DNA of 55,213 bases from RUG563 sp964423675 (GCA_964423675.1 CAYRFP010000011.1:1-55213); one strand, 5' to 3'; positions 1 through 8,793 are shown, counted from the stretch's first letter. Notes: generated by a model from the sequence alone, not told the origin. Program-made: numbers and translations.

Positions 1-1037
1 TGCCCATGAAGTATAACCAGTGGTGCTCCGTCATGCGCTGGGAAAAGACCACCCGTCCCTTCCTGCGCACGGCGGAATTCTGGTGGCAGGAGGGACACAC
101 TGTCCACGCCACGGCGGAGGAGGCTGAGCAGGAAACCCAGATGATGCTCAACGTCTATAAGACCTTCTGCGAAAAGAATCTGGCCATGCCTGTGTTCTCT
201 GGCCAGAAATCGGATAAGGAAAAGTTTGCCGGTGCGCAGGCGACCTATTCCATCGAAGCCATGATGCAGGACGGCAAGGCGCTTCAGGCCGGCACCAGCC
301 ATAACTTTGGTACCAATTTCTCCGTGCCCTTCGAAGTGAAGTATCTATCCAAGGAAGGCAAGCTGGAATACTGCCATGAAACCTCCTGGGGCTGCTCCAC
401 CCGGCTGATTGGCGCAATTATCATGACCCATGGCGATGAACGCGGGCTGAAGCTTCCCCCCATGATCGCTCCCTATCAGGCGGTGATTCTGCCCATCGCG
501 GCGCATAAGGGCGGCGTGATGGAAAAGTGCGAGGAAGCGTTTGCGGCGCTGAAGGCGGCGGGCATTCGCGTGAAGCTGGACGATCGGGACAATGTGTCCC
601 CCGGCTGGAAGTTTAATGAATGGGAACTCAAGGGTGTGCCTGTCCGCGTAGAAATGGGTCCCCGAGATATTGAAAACGGCGTGGCTACCGTGATGCGCCG
701 GGATACCTTTGAAAAGACCACCATTTCTCTGGCTAACCTGGCGGAGGAACTGAAGACTCTGCTTGCGGATATTCAGGCGAACATGTTCCGCCAGGCCGAT
801 GAATTCCGTATGGCGCATACCAAGGACGTGCATTCTTACGAAGAACTGAAGGCACAGGTGGACGGCGGCTATGCCCGGGCCATGTGGTGCGGCGATCGTG
901 CCTGCGAAGACAAGATCAAGGAAGAAACCGGCGCAACCTCCCGGAATATGCCCTTTGATCAAATGCCCATCGGTGACACCTGCGTCTGCTGCGGCCGCAA
1001 GGCAACAAAGGTGATGTATTTCGCCAAGGCGTATTAA
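1..1037 (+). CDS. proS: Prolyl-tRNA synthetase, 3' part (truncated by window start)
   Basis: Joins proline to tRNA(Pro) in the cytoplasm. The reading frame is open from the window edge, so the N-terminal part with class II motif 1 lies outside. Visible parts are the end of the catalytic core, with the motif 3 region TSWGCSTRLIGA near residue 127 of the visible protein, followed by the anticodon-binding domain beginning around APYQAVILPI. A C-terminal domain carries four cysteines (CGDRAC and CVCCGR) and ends in Tyr. That C-terminal zinc-type domain and the terminal Tyr mark the archaeal/eukaryotic-like ProRS type found in many Clostridia, as opposed to the type with an inserted editing domain. 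This fits the separate YbaK-type deacylase at 25176. The first visible ATG (6) is internal, not the start. Confidence 0.95.
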   Translation, partial: PMKYNQWCSVMRWEKTTRPFLRTAEFWWQEGHTVHATAEEAEQETQMMLNVYKTFCEKNLAMPVFSGQKSDKEKFAGAQATYSIEAMMQDGKALQAGTSHNFGTNFSVPFEVKYLSKEGKLEYCHETSWGCSTRLIGAIIMTHGDERGLKLPPMIAPYQAVILPIAAHKGGVMEKCEEAFAALKAAGIRVKLDDRDNVSPGWKFNEWELKGVPVRVEMGPRDIENGVATVMRRDTFEKTTISLANLAEELKTLLADIQANMFRQADEFRMAHTKDVHSYEELKAQVDGGYARAMWCGDRACEDKIKEETGATSRNMPFDQMPIGDTCVCCGRKATKVMYFAKAY

Positions 1038-1055
1038 GCGCGAAAAAAATGGAAC

Positions 1056-1087
1056 CTGCCTTGGATTTTCAAGGCAGATTTCTTTTA
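1056..1087 (+). terminator. Rho-independent terminator of proS
   Basis: Perfect 8-bp stem (CTGCCTTG with CAAGGCAG) and a 6-nt loop, followed by a T-rich run, 19 nt after the proS stop codon. Confidence 0.8.
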
Positions 1088-1151
1088 ATGTATCCCCAGC
1101 ACTTTGCAGAAAAGAAGAATTATCAGCGGTTTTTGCTGTTGCTTCTTAGAA

Positions 1152-1181
1152 CTGACTGTGGTAGGATAAAGCGTATATTAT
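1152..1181 (+). promoter_or_regulatory. Possible promoter of the MATE gene
   Basis: CTGACT (1152-1157), an 18-bp spacer and TATTAT (1176-1181), just ahead of the MATE gene at 1208. The -35 is weak, so this is only the best match in the gap. Confidence 0.35.
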
Positions 1182-1207
1182 GTTAGAAGTAAGCGAGGAA
1201 TTATTCC

Positions 1208-2623
1208 ATGGCGCGCAAAGAAAGATTCCCCTGGAAATCGTTTCTCCGTTCCGTTGCGGTCATCGCCGTACCTGTGGCACTGCAAAATCTGCTGACCACT
1301 ACGGGCAGCATGGTGGACACCATGATGATTGCTCCCCTGGGCGAAAACAGCGTAGGTGCTGTGGGGCTTTGTGCTCAGTTCACGTCTCTGATGTTTTCTG
1401 GTTACTGGGGCTTTGTGGGCGGCGGCATGCTGTTTTTTTCGCAGTATTGGGGAGCTAAGGACGATGACGGCATTAATCGCTCCTACGGCATGACGCTGTG
1501 TTGCATGATGGCTGTGGCGGCGCCGTTCGCCGGGCTGGCATTGCTTGCGCCGGAATTCATTATGCGCATTTATACCGATAAAACGGCTATTCAGGAAATT
1601 GGTGTGCAGTACCTGCGGGTAGTGGGCTGGGCCTATCCTTTGCAGATTCTTTCCATGGCTATGAGCGCTTTGCTCCGTTCCACGGAGCGAGTGCGGCTGC
1701 CCTTGTATAGCGCCATCGTATCTGTGCTGACCAATATTGCCTTGAACTACGTGTTGATTTACGGTCGCTTTGGCTTTCCGGCATTGGGCGTGCAGGGTGC
1801 AGCGGTAGCCACGGTGTGCGCGGCAGTGGTGAATGTGTTGGCGCTGGTGGTGCTGGCGAAGATACAAAAGCATCCGTATCTGCTAAATTTTCGCCGCCAT
1901 TTTCGCTGGACTCGGGAAACGCTGGGCGAATACTTCCGCAAGTGCTTCCCCATTATCTGTAATGAACTGCTGATCGGTGTGGGCAACATGGTAATTAATA
2001 TGGTGCTGGGGCGGCAAAGCGAACAGGCGATTGCTGCCACTGCTGTGTTCCGCATGCTGGAAGGCCTGGTGATCGGCTTCTTTACGGGCTTTTCCAATGC
2101 AGCTTCGGTTCTGGTGGGCAAAGCGGTGGGCGCGGGTGAACTGGAAAAAGCCTATGCTCGGGCCAAACGGCTGGTGTATCTTTGCGGCGGGATTATTCTG
2201 CTGTGCTGCTTGGCGTTGCTGGCTGTGCATCAGCCGCTGCTATCCATGATGAGCTTGCGGGGCGAATCTCTGCAAATCGGCGCGGGAATGCTGATGATTT
2301 ATTGCGTGGCTGCGGTGATTCGTATGTGCAATTGGGCGCAGAACGATACGTTCCGCGCAGCGGGAGACGCCGCATTTGGCACCATTCTGGAAATTTCGTT
2401 TATGTATGCGCTGGTGCTGCCTTGCGTTTGCCTGAGCGGCCTGGCGTTCAAAGCACCTTTCCTGCTGATCTTCGCCTGCTGTTATGTGGACGAGCCGATT
2501 CGCTTCGTGCTGATGCATGTGCATTTGTATTCGGGGAAGTGGATTAAGCCGGTTACCGATTTTGGTCGGCAGGCGCTGGTGGAATTCCGCAAGCATCACG
2601 GCAAACAGGCAGTGAACAGTTGA
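1208..2623 (+). CDS. MATE-family multidrug/cation exporter
   Basis: A 471-residue polytopic inner-membrane protein with the two-fold repeat and roughly 12 hydrophobic segments of MATE transporters, which exchange Na+ or H+ for drugs or other organic cations. The N-terminal half holds the family-type stretch PVALQNLLTTTGSMVDTMM, and the second half starts near residue 240 with FPIICNELLIGVGN. The start ATG follows a GAGGAA ribosome site. It is transcribed alone, between the proS terminator and a strong terminator at 2749. A second, distinct MATE protein is encoded at 4661-6040. The exported substrate cannot be told from sequence. Confidence 0.9.
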   Translation: MARKERFPWKSFLRSVAVIAVPVALQNLLTTTGSMVDTMMIAPLGENSVGAVGLCAQFTSLMFSGYWGFVGGGMLFFSQYWGAKDDDGINRSYGMTLCCMMAVAAPFAGLALLAPEFIMRIYTDKTAIQEIGVQYLRVVGWAYPLQILSMAMSALLRSTERVRLPLYSAIVSVLTNIALNYVLIYGRFGFPALGVQGAAVATVCAAVVNVLALVVLAKIQKHPYLLNFRRHFRWTRETLGEYFRKCFPIICNELLIGVGNMVINMVLGRQSEQAIAATAVFRMLEGLVIGFFTGFSNAASVLVGKAVGAGELEKAYARAKRLVYLCGGIILLCCLALLAVHQPLLSMMSLRGESLQIGAGMLMIYCVAAVIRMCNWAQNDTFRAAGDAAFGTILEISFMYALVLPCVCLSGLAFKAPFLLIFACCYVDEPIRFVLMHVHLYSGKWIKPVTDFGRQALVEFRKHHGKQAVNS

Positions 2624-2748
2624 TTGAATTCCAGCAGTCTGGCAAACCTGAGCAAAAGCGCAATGGACGCTGTCTGTAAAAATGAAAAGAACGGAATCAA
2701 TGTCCTTCCTGCACCTTCTGAACGTACCAACATTTGTTTAACAAACTG

Positions 2749-2776
2749 AGCGCTGGCAGCAATGCCAGCGCTTTTT
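2749..2776 (+). terminator. Rho-independent terminator of the MATE gene
   Basis: Perfect 10-bp stem AGCGCTGGCA/TGCCAGCGCT around a GCAA loop, followed by TTTT. The remaining 2777-3020 upstream of spoVT holds no convincing gene or promoter that I can see. Confidence 0.9.
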
Positions 2777-3020
2777 GCTATGGAAAGGTGAAAATTGTGG
2801 CGCGGATTCAAAGCATGTTTCCGGGTTTGCTGCTGGATGGTTTTTCTGTTCTTATGCTGCTCGAAAGAGCGGCAGGAACACAGCTTCTGGCATTTTTATG
2901 CGCGAAATTGCGTGTTTTTTCTGCATAACCGCTGCCAATTCTTCCCCTTTCGCCCCGGCGCATAAAAGCGGTTTCCATGGAAAACCTATGGCTGACACCA
3001 AGCAAGGAGGCGCTGAAAAC

Positions 3021-3575
3021 GTGAGAGCAACTGGTATTGTAAGACGGATCGATGAACTGGGCCGCGTAGTTATCCCTAAGGAAATCCGTCGTACCCTGCG
3101 TATTCGTGAGGGCGACCCACTGGAGATTTACACCGACCGGGATGGGGAAGTGATTCTAAAGAAGTATTCGCCCATCGGGGAAATGTCATCCTTTGCCAAG
3201 GATTACACTGAATCGCTTTTTCGATCTCTGGGGCATATTGCCTGCATTGTGGATCGAGATCAGGTGGTGGCGGCCAGCGGGGTGAGCAAGAAGGAACTGT
3301 GGGATAAGCCCATCAGCCCGGATCTGGAAAGCGCCATTCAGGCGCGCCAGACCATGACCTTAAACCGCAATGGCGGCGGAAAAATAGTGCCGGTAACCAA
3401 CGAAGAGGATGTGTCCGGCTATACGGCTCAGGTGGTTTCGCCGATTATTGCCGATGGCGAGGCAATCGGCGCGGTGCTGCTTTTGTCTCGGGAGCAGGGC
3501 GCGCGAATGGGAGACACGGAGGTGAAGGTGGCGGAGACTGCTGCCGGGATTGTGGGCCGGCAAATGGAGCAGTAA
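3021..3575 (+). CDS. spoVT: Stage V sporulation protein T (AbrB-family regulator)
   Basis: A DNA-binding regulator of late forespore (sigma-G) genes. The 184-residue product begins with the SpoVT/AbrB swapped-hairpin domain (ATGIVRRIDELGRVVIPKE, about residues 3-50), with the IRRTLRIREGDPLEI motif. A GAF-like domain follows at about 55-180. I chose the GTG at 3021 because it gives the family length and follows AAGGAGG (3004-3010) by ten bases; an upstream in-frame extension to 2775 has no family sequence. It is monocistronic, with a terminator at 3614. No clear sigma-G promoter is visible upstream. Confidence 0.95.
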   Translation: MRATGIVRRIDELGRVVIPKEIRRTLRIREGDPLEIYTDRDGEVILKKYSPIGEMSSFAKDYTESLFRSLGHIACIVDRDQVVAASGVSKKELWDKPISPDLESAIQARQTMTLNRNGGGKIVPVTNEEDVSGYTAQVVSPIIADGEAIGAVLLLSREQGARMGDTEVKVAETAAGIVGRQMEQ

Positions 3576-3613
3576 TCTGCGCTTTGGGCGGTGCTGAGCA
3601 GCAGGCATGCAGA

Positions 3614-3657
3614 TGGCGGGAAGACGCTAAAATTGTGGCGTTTCCCGCCATTTCTTT
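3614..3657 (+). terminator. Rho-independent terminator of spoVT
   Basis: TGGCGGGAA pairs with TTCCCGCCA, extended by ACGC/GCGT across a one-base bulge, with a TTTCTTT tail. Confidence 0.8.
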
Positions 3658-3722
3658 GAATGGAAGAAAATACATAACGCTCCTCCCCGGCGCATAGACT
3701 TTGCTGGAAGGGGCGGATGCGG

Positions 3723-4529
3723 ATGAAACGGGGACTGCGGATATTGGGGGCGTTAGCCTTGACAGGAACGCTACTGTGTCTGTATCCGCTGTTGCAGCCC
3801 GAGCAGATAAAACCGGAAAAGGGCGTGGGGATTTTGCGGGTCTGGATTGGCGCGGATGGCGCAGCAGCGGGTCCTTGGCTGCGAAAGCAGGCGGCTGCCT
3901 ATGAACGCCAGGGCGGCAAACGGGTGTATCTGCGCACAGCCACGGCGGCGGAAATTCAGGCGGCAGAAGTAAAAGGGGCTGCTCTCATGCCAGATCTGAT
4001 TGTTTCCGCAGCAGGCGACACACTGCTGGCTCGGCAGGGCTATGCGCTGATTGTTCGCCAGGAGGGCACGACACCTTCTACCCCGGCACCTACCAGCGCG
4101 CTATTTTATCCTCCGGCTCCTTCACCGGGCGTGCTTCCCACCCCGGCGGCTGCGCCGGAAGCGGAAAAGATTGGGTCTGTCGTTGGTTCTCGAGAACTGG
4201 CTTCACGGATGGAAAACCTTCAGCCTTGCGCCGATCCTGCGGTAGAGATCCGGGCTGGCCGGTGTTCCGCCGCTATGCTGACCGCAACTCAGGCGGGAAC
4301 GCTGCCGTTTGGCTATCAGGCGTATGGTCTGAAAAACGCCTGGCTGCCTCTAGCGGCACAGGCAATGACGGAGGACGGGGATGAATTTGCCGCATTTCTT
4401 TTGATGGACACCGCCCAGCAGGCGCTGCGGGAAAGCGGACTTTTTGCCGCTTCTGCCGGTTTGAGGCTTTATAGCGAACAGGATTCCCTGCGAGCGCTAA
4501 TTGAATCTGCAATAAATGCGGCAGACTGA
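3723..4529 (+). CDS. Secreted or membrane-anchored protein resembling a solute-binding protein, function unknown
   Basis: I do not recognise a specific family. The 268-residue product has a basic N-terminus and one hydrophobic segment (about residues 6-25) with no lipobox, so it is either anchored or secreted by an unclear cleavage. Residues about 35-100 (ILRVWIGADG through LMPDLIVSAAGDTLL) look like the first lobe of an extracellular type-2 periplasmic-binding fold. A low-complexity Pro/Thr/Ala linker (about 115-150) follows, then a C-terminal lobe-like part. It is shorter than typical sugar-binding proteins (400-550) and has no transporter genes beside it. The start at 3723 is preferred over 3717 because GGAAGGGG (3706-3713) is then nine bases away. 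Confidence 0.6.
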   Translation: MKRGLRILGALALTGTLLCLYPLLQPEQIKPEKGVGILRVWIGADGAAAGPWLRKQAAAYERQGGKRVYLRTATAAEIQAAEVKGAALMPDLIVSAAGDTLLARQGYALIVRQEGTTPSTPAPTSALFYPPAPSPGVLPTPAAAPEAEKIGSVVGSRELASRMENLQPCADPAVEIRAGRCSAAMLTATQAGTLPFGYQAYGLKNAWLPLAAQAMTEDGDEFAAFLLMDTAQQALRESGLFAASAGLRLYSEQDSLRALIESAINAAD

Positions 4530-4533
4530 ATTG

Positions 4534-4578
4534 AAAAAGACGGGAAGGAAAAGCGTAGGGGCTCCTTCTCGTCTTTTT
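4534..4578. terminator. Bidirectional terminator between convergent genes
   Basis: A 16-bp stem (AAAAAGACGGGAAGGA with TCCTTCTCGTCTTTTT, one G-T pair) with an A-run on one side and a T-run on the other. It serves the plus gene ending at 4529 and plausibly the minus MATE gene ending at 4661. Confidence 0.85.
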
Positions 4579-4660
4579 GTTTGTGATTCGTTCCCTGCAT
4601 GCGGAAAAGCTGGGAAGATTTTTGGGGTTAAATCATCTGAAAAAAGGACAGCTCGGGCGA

Positions 4661-6040
4661 TTATACCTTGGCGTTTATCCAATCGCCTTTGACGAAGCGC
4701 ACATACAGCAGAAGACTGCGCACACCCAGATCTGCCACCATGGCCCACCAGAATCCAGCCACGCCGAAGCCGAGAACTGTGCCGAAAATCCAGGCAAACA
4801 GAATGCGCACGCCCCACATGCTCACCAGCCCGTACAGGAAAGGCACCTTCGTATCGCCTGCCCCGCGCAGCGCACCAGCGGTGACGATGGAGATGGCGTT
4901 AAAAGGCTGCTCAAAAGCGCAGATACGAATCAGCATTGCGCCGATTTGGCGAACCTCTTCGTCCGGGGTCAACAGGGAAATGAAGAAGGGAGCGAACAGG
5001 AACAGCACCACGCCCACGCAAACCAGCAGCAACAGGCACAGCCAATTGGCCCGTTGGCCGCTTTCCCGGGCCTTTTCGGGCTTGCCAGCCCCTAAATTTT
5101 GTCCAACCAGCGCAGTAGCGGCGGTGGAGAAGCCGTAAGCGGGCATATAGCCCAGGCTTTCTACCTGAATGGCCTGGTTATGCGCGGCAAAGGCCGCCAC
5201 GCCAGAGGAGGATACCATCCGAGCAAAGAGAATCTGGCCCAGATTAATGGCAGCCCGTTCCAGCGCTGCCGGATACGCAATGCGCAGAACCCGTCGGGTC
5301 ACATCGCCGTTCCATTTCTTTTCCCAGCGGATGCGCAGCACACTGCCATTGCGCAGTACGCCTATGATCATATATATTCCTGCCGCGCCGGTGGAGATGG
5401 CGCTAGCAATGGCCGCGCCGGACACGCCCAGCCCAGCGCCGGGCATCATAAAGGAAAGCCCCAGCAGCTGGATTGGCCGAGTTTCATAAATCAGCAGATA
5501 GTTCATGACCAGATTGGCTCCGGTGGAAATAAGCCCGCCGATCATGGGGGTCTTGGTATCGCCCGCTCCACGTAGCAGCGCACCCATGGCCACGCCAGTA
5601 AAACGGGGGATAAATCCCAGGGCAAGATAGCGCATGTAAGCAGTTGCGTCCACATAGATGGAAATATCTGCATTCATCAACTTCGGCACCAGCGGCGCGG
5701 CAAAGAGCATGAGAACGGTCAGAAACGAGCTGAGGATCAGCGCCATTTTCATGACCTGGCCGCCAACCCGGGCAGCTTCCTCCTTCTTTCCAGCCCCGAT
5801 CAGACGGGCAACCAGCGCGGTGCCGCCAACGCCCAGGGACTGCACAACGCCGCCCAGCAGCCAGGAAGGGGAGGAATTCACGCCTACTGCCGCAGTGGCC
5901 GCTGGGCCCAACGCGCCGATCATGGCTGCGTCAATAAAGGATACCATGATGTCTGCCAGATTTTCCAAAAAACAGGGGCAAGCAAGACGGAGCACCAGGC
6001 GGTCCGTTGCCTGGTGCTTTTTCATCGTCGTTAAATTCAT
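4661..6040 (-). CDS. MATE-family exporter (second copy)
   Basis: A polytopic protein of 459 residues from the ATG at 6040. It has the MATE N-terminal signature LACPCFLENLADIMVSFIDAAMIG and the internal repeat near residue 240 (RIAYPAALERAAINLGQ). The recurrent GAGDTK motifs are typical of the DinF/NorM-like branch. It probably extrudes an organic cation or drug by Na+/H+ antiport. An in-frame TTG at 6064 could extend it by eight residues, but AAGGAG lies between the two candidate starts and favours 6040. It lies 51 bp downstream of the membrane-anchored gene at 6092-6820 on the same strand, so the two are probably cotranscribed. It is only distantly similar to the MATE protein at 1208, so this is not a recent duplication. 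Confidence 0.9.
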   Translation of the reverse strand: MNLTTMKKHQATDRLVLRLACPCFLENLADIMVSFIDAAMIGALGPAATAAVGVNSSPSWLLGGVVQSLGVGGTALVARLIGAGKKEEAARVGGQVMKMALILSSFLTVLMLFAAPLVPKLMNADISIYVDATAYMRYLALGFIPRFTGVAMGALLRGAGDTKTPMIGGLISTGANLVMNYLLIYETRPIQLLGLSFMMPGAGLGVSGAAIASAISTGAAGIYMIIGVLRNGSVLRIRWEKKWNGDVTRRVLRIAYPAALERAAINLGQILFARMVSSSGVAAFAAHNQAIQVESLGYMPAYGFSTAATALVGQNLGAGKPEKARESGQRANWLCLLLLVCVGVVLFLFAPFFISLLTPDEEVRQIGAMLIRICAFEQPFNAISIVTAGALRGAGDTKVPFLYGLVSMWGVRILFAWIFGTVLGFGVAGFWWAMVADLGVRSLLLYVRFVKGDWINAKV

Positions 6041-6091
6041 GATGGCTTCAGTGCTCCTTGCCAAGATGGCCTATGGATTTATCGGATTTCC

Positions 6092-6820
6092 TTATTGGGG
6101 CAGCTTCAGGCAGCCGACAAGGCTTTCCGCTGCTGCCAGCATGGCTTCCTCGCTGGGAATTTCATTCTCTGTTCCACGGAAGGATGTGCAATTAATCAAC
6201 ACGGAGGAATCCTTCGCCGTGTCTGCATACATAATCAGCAGAGAGCAGAAAACGGTATCATCGGCGGAATCGGGGTTCATGGTGGCGTAGACATATTGGA
6301 TGGGCATGCCGGCAATTTCCGCGGTCTTGGCTTCGCTCATGCTGGCATACAAGCCCGAGGAGATGACGGTTTTAACCATTTCAGCGCCAGTCTTTTCCTT
6401 CACGCCGGAGAAGTAGACATTCTGGATCGTGGCGGTTTCATCATCGGCATTATAATAGAAGCTCTGCTCTCGGTCTTCCGAGCCAACGGTGTATTCCGCA
6501 TCCAGGGTATATCCCTCGGGGGCATCCACTTCGCCGAACTTGAAAAACAGGGGTTTTTTCGTTGTGCCCATATTGCGCACCAGCCAGTTTTCCTCCACGC
6601 CGATCAGGTTGCCCATGAACATGCGGATGGAGCCGCCGGGGGTATAGAAATAATCCACCGCCACCCAAATCAGCGCGATGGCCACGACAACGGCGATAAT
6701 GCCGGTGATAATCTGCTTCTTATGGGCAGCATAATAATCCTGGCGTTTTTTTAACTTGAGTTGCTCTTCCTTCTTGCGACGAACGGATACGTGTTCTCTG
6801 CGTTGGTGTTTCTTGGCCAT
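6092..6820 (-). CDS. Membrane-anchored protein with extracytoplasmic domain, unknown function
   Basis: Not a family I recognise. The 242-residue product has a very basic N-terminus (AKKHQRREHVSVRRKKEEQ), one transmembrane helix at about residues 38-60 (IITGIIAVVVAIALIWVAV) and an external domain of about 180 residues. The positive-inside rule puts the basic tail in the cytoplasm. The extracytoplasmic part ends with SEEAMLAAAESLVGCLKLP. The ATG at 6820 sits ten bases after GGAGG; the upstream ATG/TTG codons are too close to that site. It is first in a likely two-gene unit with the MATE exporter, so a role alongside export is possible but unproven. Confidence 0.75.
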   Translation of the reverse strand: MAKKHQRREHVSVRRKKEEQLKLKKRQDYYAAHKKQIITGIIAVVVAIALIWVAVDYFYTPGGSIRMFMGNLIGVEENWLVRNMGTTKKPLFFKFGEVDAPEGYTLDAEYTVGSEDREQSFYYNADDETATIQNVYFSGVKEKTGAEMVKTVISSGLYASMSEAKTAEIAGMPIQYVYATMNPDSADDTVFCSLLIMYADTAKDSSVLINCTSFRGTENEIPSEEAMLAAAESLVGCLKLPQ

Positions 6821-6849
6821 GGTCATCAATCCTCCGACTTTTTTCTTTC

Positions 6850-6878
6850 AGTATACCACATTTTTTTCATTCGCGCTA
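6850..6878 (-). promoter_or_regulatory. Probable promoter of the 6820-4661 unit
   Basis: Minus-strand TATACT (6850-6855) with a weak -35 TAGCGC (6873-6878), 17-bp spacing, about 30 bp before the start codon at 6820. Confidence 0.5.
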
Positions 6879-6916
6879 CAATTATCGGAAGGTTCAAGGT
6901 TTATTCACAATTTTAC

Positions 6917-6945
6917 TTGCGGGGGAGGGCGGATTATGCTATGAT
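6917..6945 (+). promoter_or_regulatory. Promoter of the sugar isomerase gene at 6995
   Basis: TTGCGG (6917-6922), 17-bp spacer, TATGAT (6940-6945). It is divergent from the minus-strand promoter at 6850. Confidence 0.6.
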
Positions 6946-6994
6946 ACAGAAGGAATAAAGCGCCGTTGGTCGGCGAAACAGGAGGCGGTTGGAA

Positions 6995-7723
6995 ATGGAT
7001 TACAGCATTCAGCTTTACAGCGTACGGGACGCTTGGCCAGAGGATTATCGGGGGACGCTGGAAAAACTGGCGAAAATGGGCTATAAGCAAGTGGAACTTT
7101 ACGGCGGTATGGAAGGCCCCGGAGCAGAAAATCTGAAGAAATGGATGGATGAGCTGGGGCTGAGCATGTCCGGCACGCATACCGGCGCGAAAGAACTGAT
7201 GCCGGAGAAGCTGGAGCAGACCATCCGGGATCATCAGACAGTGGGCTGCAAAAAACTGATTATTCCCGGCCATAATCTGAAGACCCGGGAAAAGCTGGAT
7301 GAGTTTGTTGAATTGGTTAACCAGGTGCAGCCGGTGCTGGCGCAGGCAGGCATTACCCTGGGCTATCATAATCATTCTCATGAGTTTGTTCCCAACGAAG
7401 ACGGCCAGATTATCTACGATGAGCTGCGGGCGCGCACATCTCTGGCGTTGGAACTGGATATTTACTGGGCATATAATGCAGAGCAGGATGTGCCGGCGCT
7501 GATGGATGAGCTGCGGCCCCGGTTGATTGCTATTCACCTTAAGGATGGCGTTATGGGCGGCCAGGGCTATCCGCTGGGTCGGGGCACGGCGCCGGTGAAG
7601 GAAGCGCTGAAAAAGGCAATTGAATTTGGTCTGCCTGTGGTGGTGGAGAGCGAAACCTGCGATCCCAGCGGCATGGCCGAAGCGCAGGAATGCATTGATT
7701 TCCTTCATTCCCTGGAGGCATAA
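6995..7723 (+). CDS. Sugar phosphate isomerase/epimerase (AP endonuclease 2-like TIM barrel)
   Basis: A 242-residue single-domain protein of the xylose-isomerase-like TIM barrel superfamily. Recognisable strands and metal ligands include IQLYSVRDAW at the start, VELYGG at about 34, LGYHNHSHEF near residue 125, LALELDIYW near 150, and IAIHLKDG followed by LGRGTAPV. These Glu/His/Asp positions typically bind a divalent metal for ketose/aldose isomerisation or inositol-type chemistry. The start follows AGGAGG by nine bases. It has its own promoter and terminator, so context does not reveal the substrate. A second, different member is at 30845-31687. Confidence 0.85.
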   Translation: MDYSIQLYSVRDAWPEDYRGTLEKLAKMGYKQVELYGGMEGPGAENLKKWMDELGLSMSGTHTGAKELMPEKLEQTIRDHQTVGCKKLIIPGHNLKTREKLDEFVELVNQVQPVLAQAGITLGYHNHSHEFVPNEDGQIIYDELRARTSLALELDIYWAYNAEQDVPALMDELRPRLIAIHLKDGVMGGQGYPLGRGTAPVKEALKKAIEFGLPVVVESETCDPSGMAEAQECIDFLHSLEA

Positions 7724-7747
7724 ATCGCAGCGCGAACCGAAAAAAAT

Positions 7748-7777
7748 GGGAGGATGCAAAAAGCGTCCTCCCGTTTT
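7748..7777 (+). terminator. Rho-independent terminator
   Basis: Ten-bp stem GGGAGGATGC/GCGTCCTCCC (one T-G pair) around AAAAA, followed by GTTTT. Confidence 0.85.
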
Positions 7778-7823
7778 CTATTTTGCTGCCCTTCGGCATA
7801 TGCTCTTTTAAGGGGGGATGAAC

Positions 7824-8111
7824 ATGGAAAACGAAGCAGCAAAACGGAGCAGACCCAACCAGCCGCATACGCTGAATCTGGAAAACCGTCAGCGGGCGGC
7901 ACTGAGCGGAGTAGGGGAGGTATTGGCCTTTGATGAAACGCAGGTGATTCTGTCCACAGAATGTGGGGAAATGGCGTTGACAGGTGAGGGCTTGCATGTG
8001 ACAAGGCTGATGCTGGAAGAAGGCCAGCTGACGGTGGAAGGGCGGATTGATGGCATCGTTTATACCCAGCGAGGGCCCCGGCGCGGCCTGTTCTTCCGAA
8101 AAAGCAAATGA
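7824..8111 (+). CDS. yabP: Spore coat/sporulation protein YabP
   Basis: A 95-residue YabP-family protein needed for endospore formation. The core HTLNLENRQRAALSGVGEVLAFDE and the following LSTECGEMALTGEGL stretch are the family signature. I prefer the ATG at 7824, six bases after the G-rich ribosome site; the ATG at 7818 directly abuts that site. The stop codon overlaps the start of yabQ (ATGA), so the two are translationally coupled. The order yabP-yabQ-divIC matches Bacillus and Clostridia generally. Confidence 0.92.
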   Translation: MENEAAKRSRPNQPHTLNLENRQRAALSGVGEVLAFDETQVILSTECGEMALTGEGLHVTRLMLEEGQLTVEGRIDGIVYTQRGPRRGLFFRKSK

Positions 8112-8482
8112 CCTTTTTTGAGACAGCGGCACAGGGCCGGACGTTCCTCTGGCTGCTTTATGCAGGGCTGGGGGCGGGCGTGTGTTATGATTTACTGCTG
8201 CCGTTGCGGCGGGTACTGGGCGCTTTTGCTCCGGCTGTGGATGGGCTTTGGGCGCTGGCAGCTGGCGCGCTTTGCGCCTTGGCGCTGTTTCAGGGCGGGG
8301 AGAATCATCTGCGGCTTTACGCGTTGCTGGGGCTGGCATTGGGCGGCGGTCTTTATGCCGGGGGAATTCGGGCAGCGGGAAAAACGGCTCTTCGGTGGAT
8401 TGCAGGCAGGAAAAGCAGCAGGGCACGGCGAATTGATTCCGTATCCGAAAATGAGGGAGGATCGCCATGCGCCGGAGAATGA
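8108..8482 (+). CDS. yabQ: Spore cortex biosynthesis protein YabQ
   Basis: A 124-residue membrane protein with about three to four hydrophobic segments (from about residue 11 to 90), required in known sporeformers for cortex assembly in the outer forespore membrane. The early motif LWLLYAGLGAGVCYDLLLPLRR is characteristic of YabQ. The ATG overlaps the yabP stop by four bases, and its 3' end overlaps divIC by 16 bases, so the cluster is a tight operon. Confidence 0.9.
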   Translation: MTFFETAAQGRTFLWLLYAGLGAGVCYDLLLPLRRVLGAFAPAVDGLWALAAGALCALALFQGGENHLRLYALLGLALGGGLYAGGIRAAGKTALRWIAGRKSSRARRIDSVSENEGGSPCAGE

Positions 8483-8793
8483 AGCTGTTTCCCATGCTGG
8501 TGGCCGGCTTTGTGATGATCGCCTGCACCATCATTACCCTGAATCGGCTGGATACGGATATCGCCGCCCTGGAAGACGTGGCCAGGGAAACCAAACTGCG
8601 CCAGCTAAGCTTGGAAAGCGAAAAAAGCGCCCTGCGCCAGGAATTGGCCATCAAGGACACAGATTCATATATTATGGAAAAAGCACGGAGCCTTTATGGC
8701 TATCTGATGCCGGGAGAAATTCGCTTTGAGGTGAGCAATCCCGAATCCCTTTATGATACGCCAGAAGCTGTGATCGTGGAGGAAGGAAAATAA
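8467..8793 (+). CDS. divIC: Septum formation initiator DivIC/FtsB family
   Basis: A 108-residue bitopic membrane protein of the divisome. A short cytoplasmic tail is followed by one transmembrane helix (about residues 7-24), a coiled coil (about 28-65) and a short external tail (KARSLYGYLMPGEIRF) with the DivIC/FtsB motif. In known systems it forms the FtsL-DivIC-DivIB complex that licenses septal peptidoglycan synthesis. GGGAGG precedes the ATG. It overlaps yabQ and is followed within three bases by ppx. Confidence 0.9.
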   Translation: MRRRMKLFPMLVAGFVMIACTIITLNRLDTDIAALEDVARETKLRQLSLESEKSALRQELAIKDTDSYIMEKARSLYGYLMPGEIRFEVSNPESLYDTPEAVIVEEGK

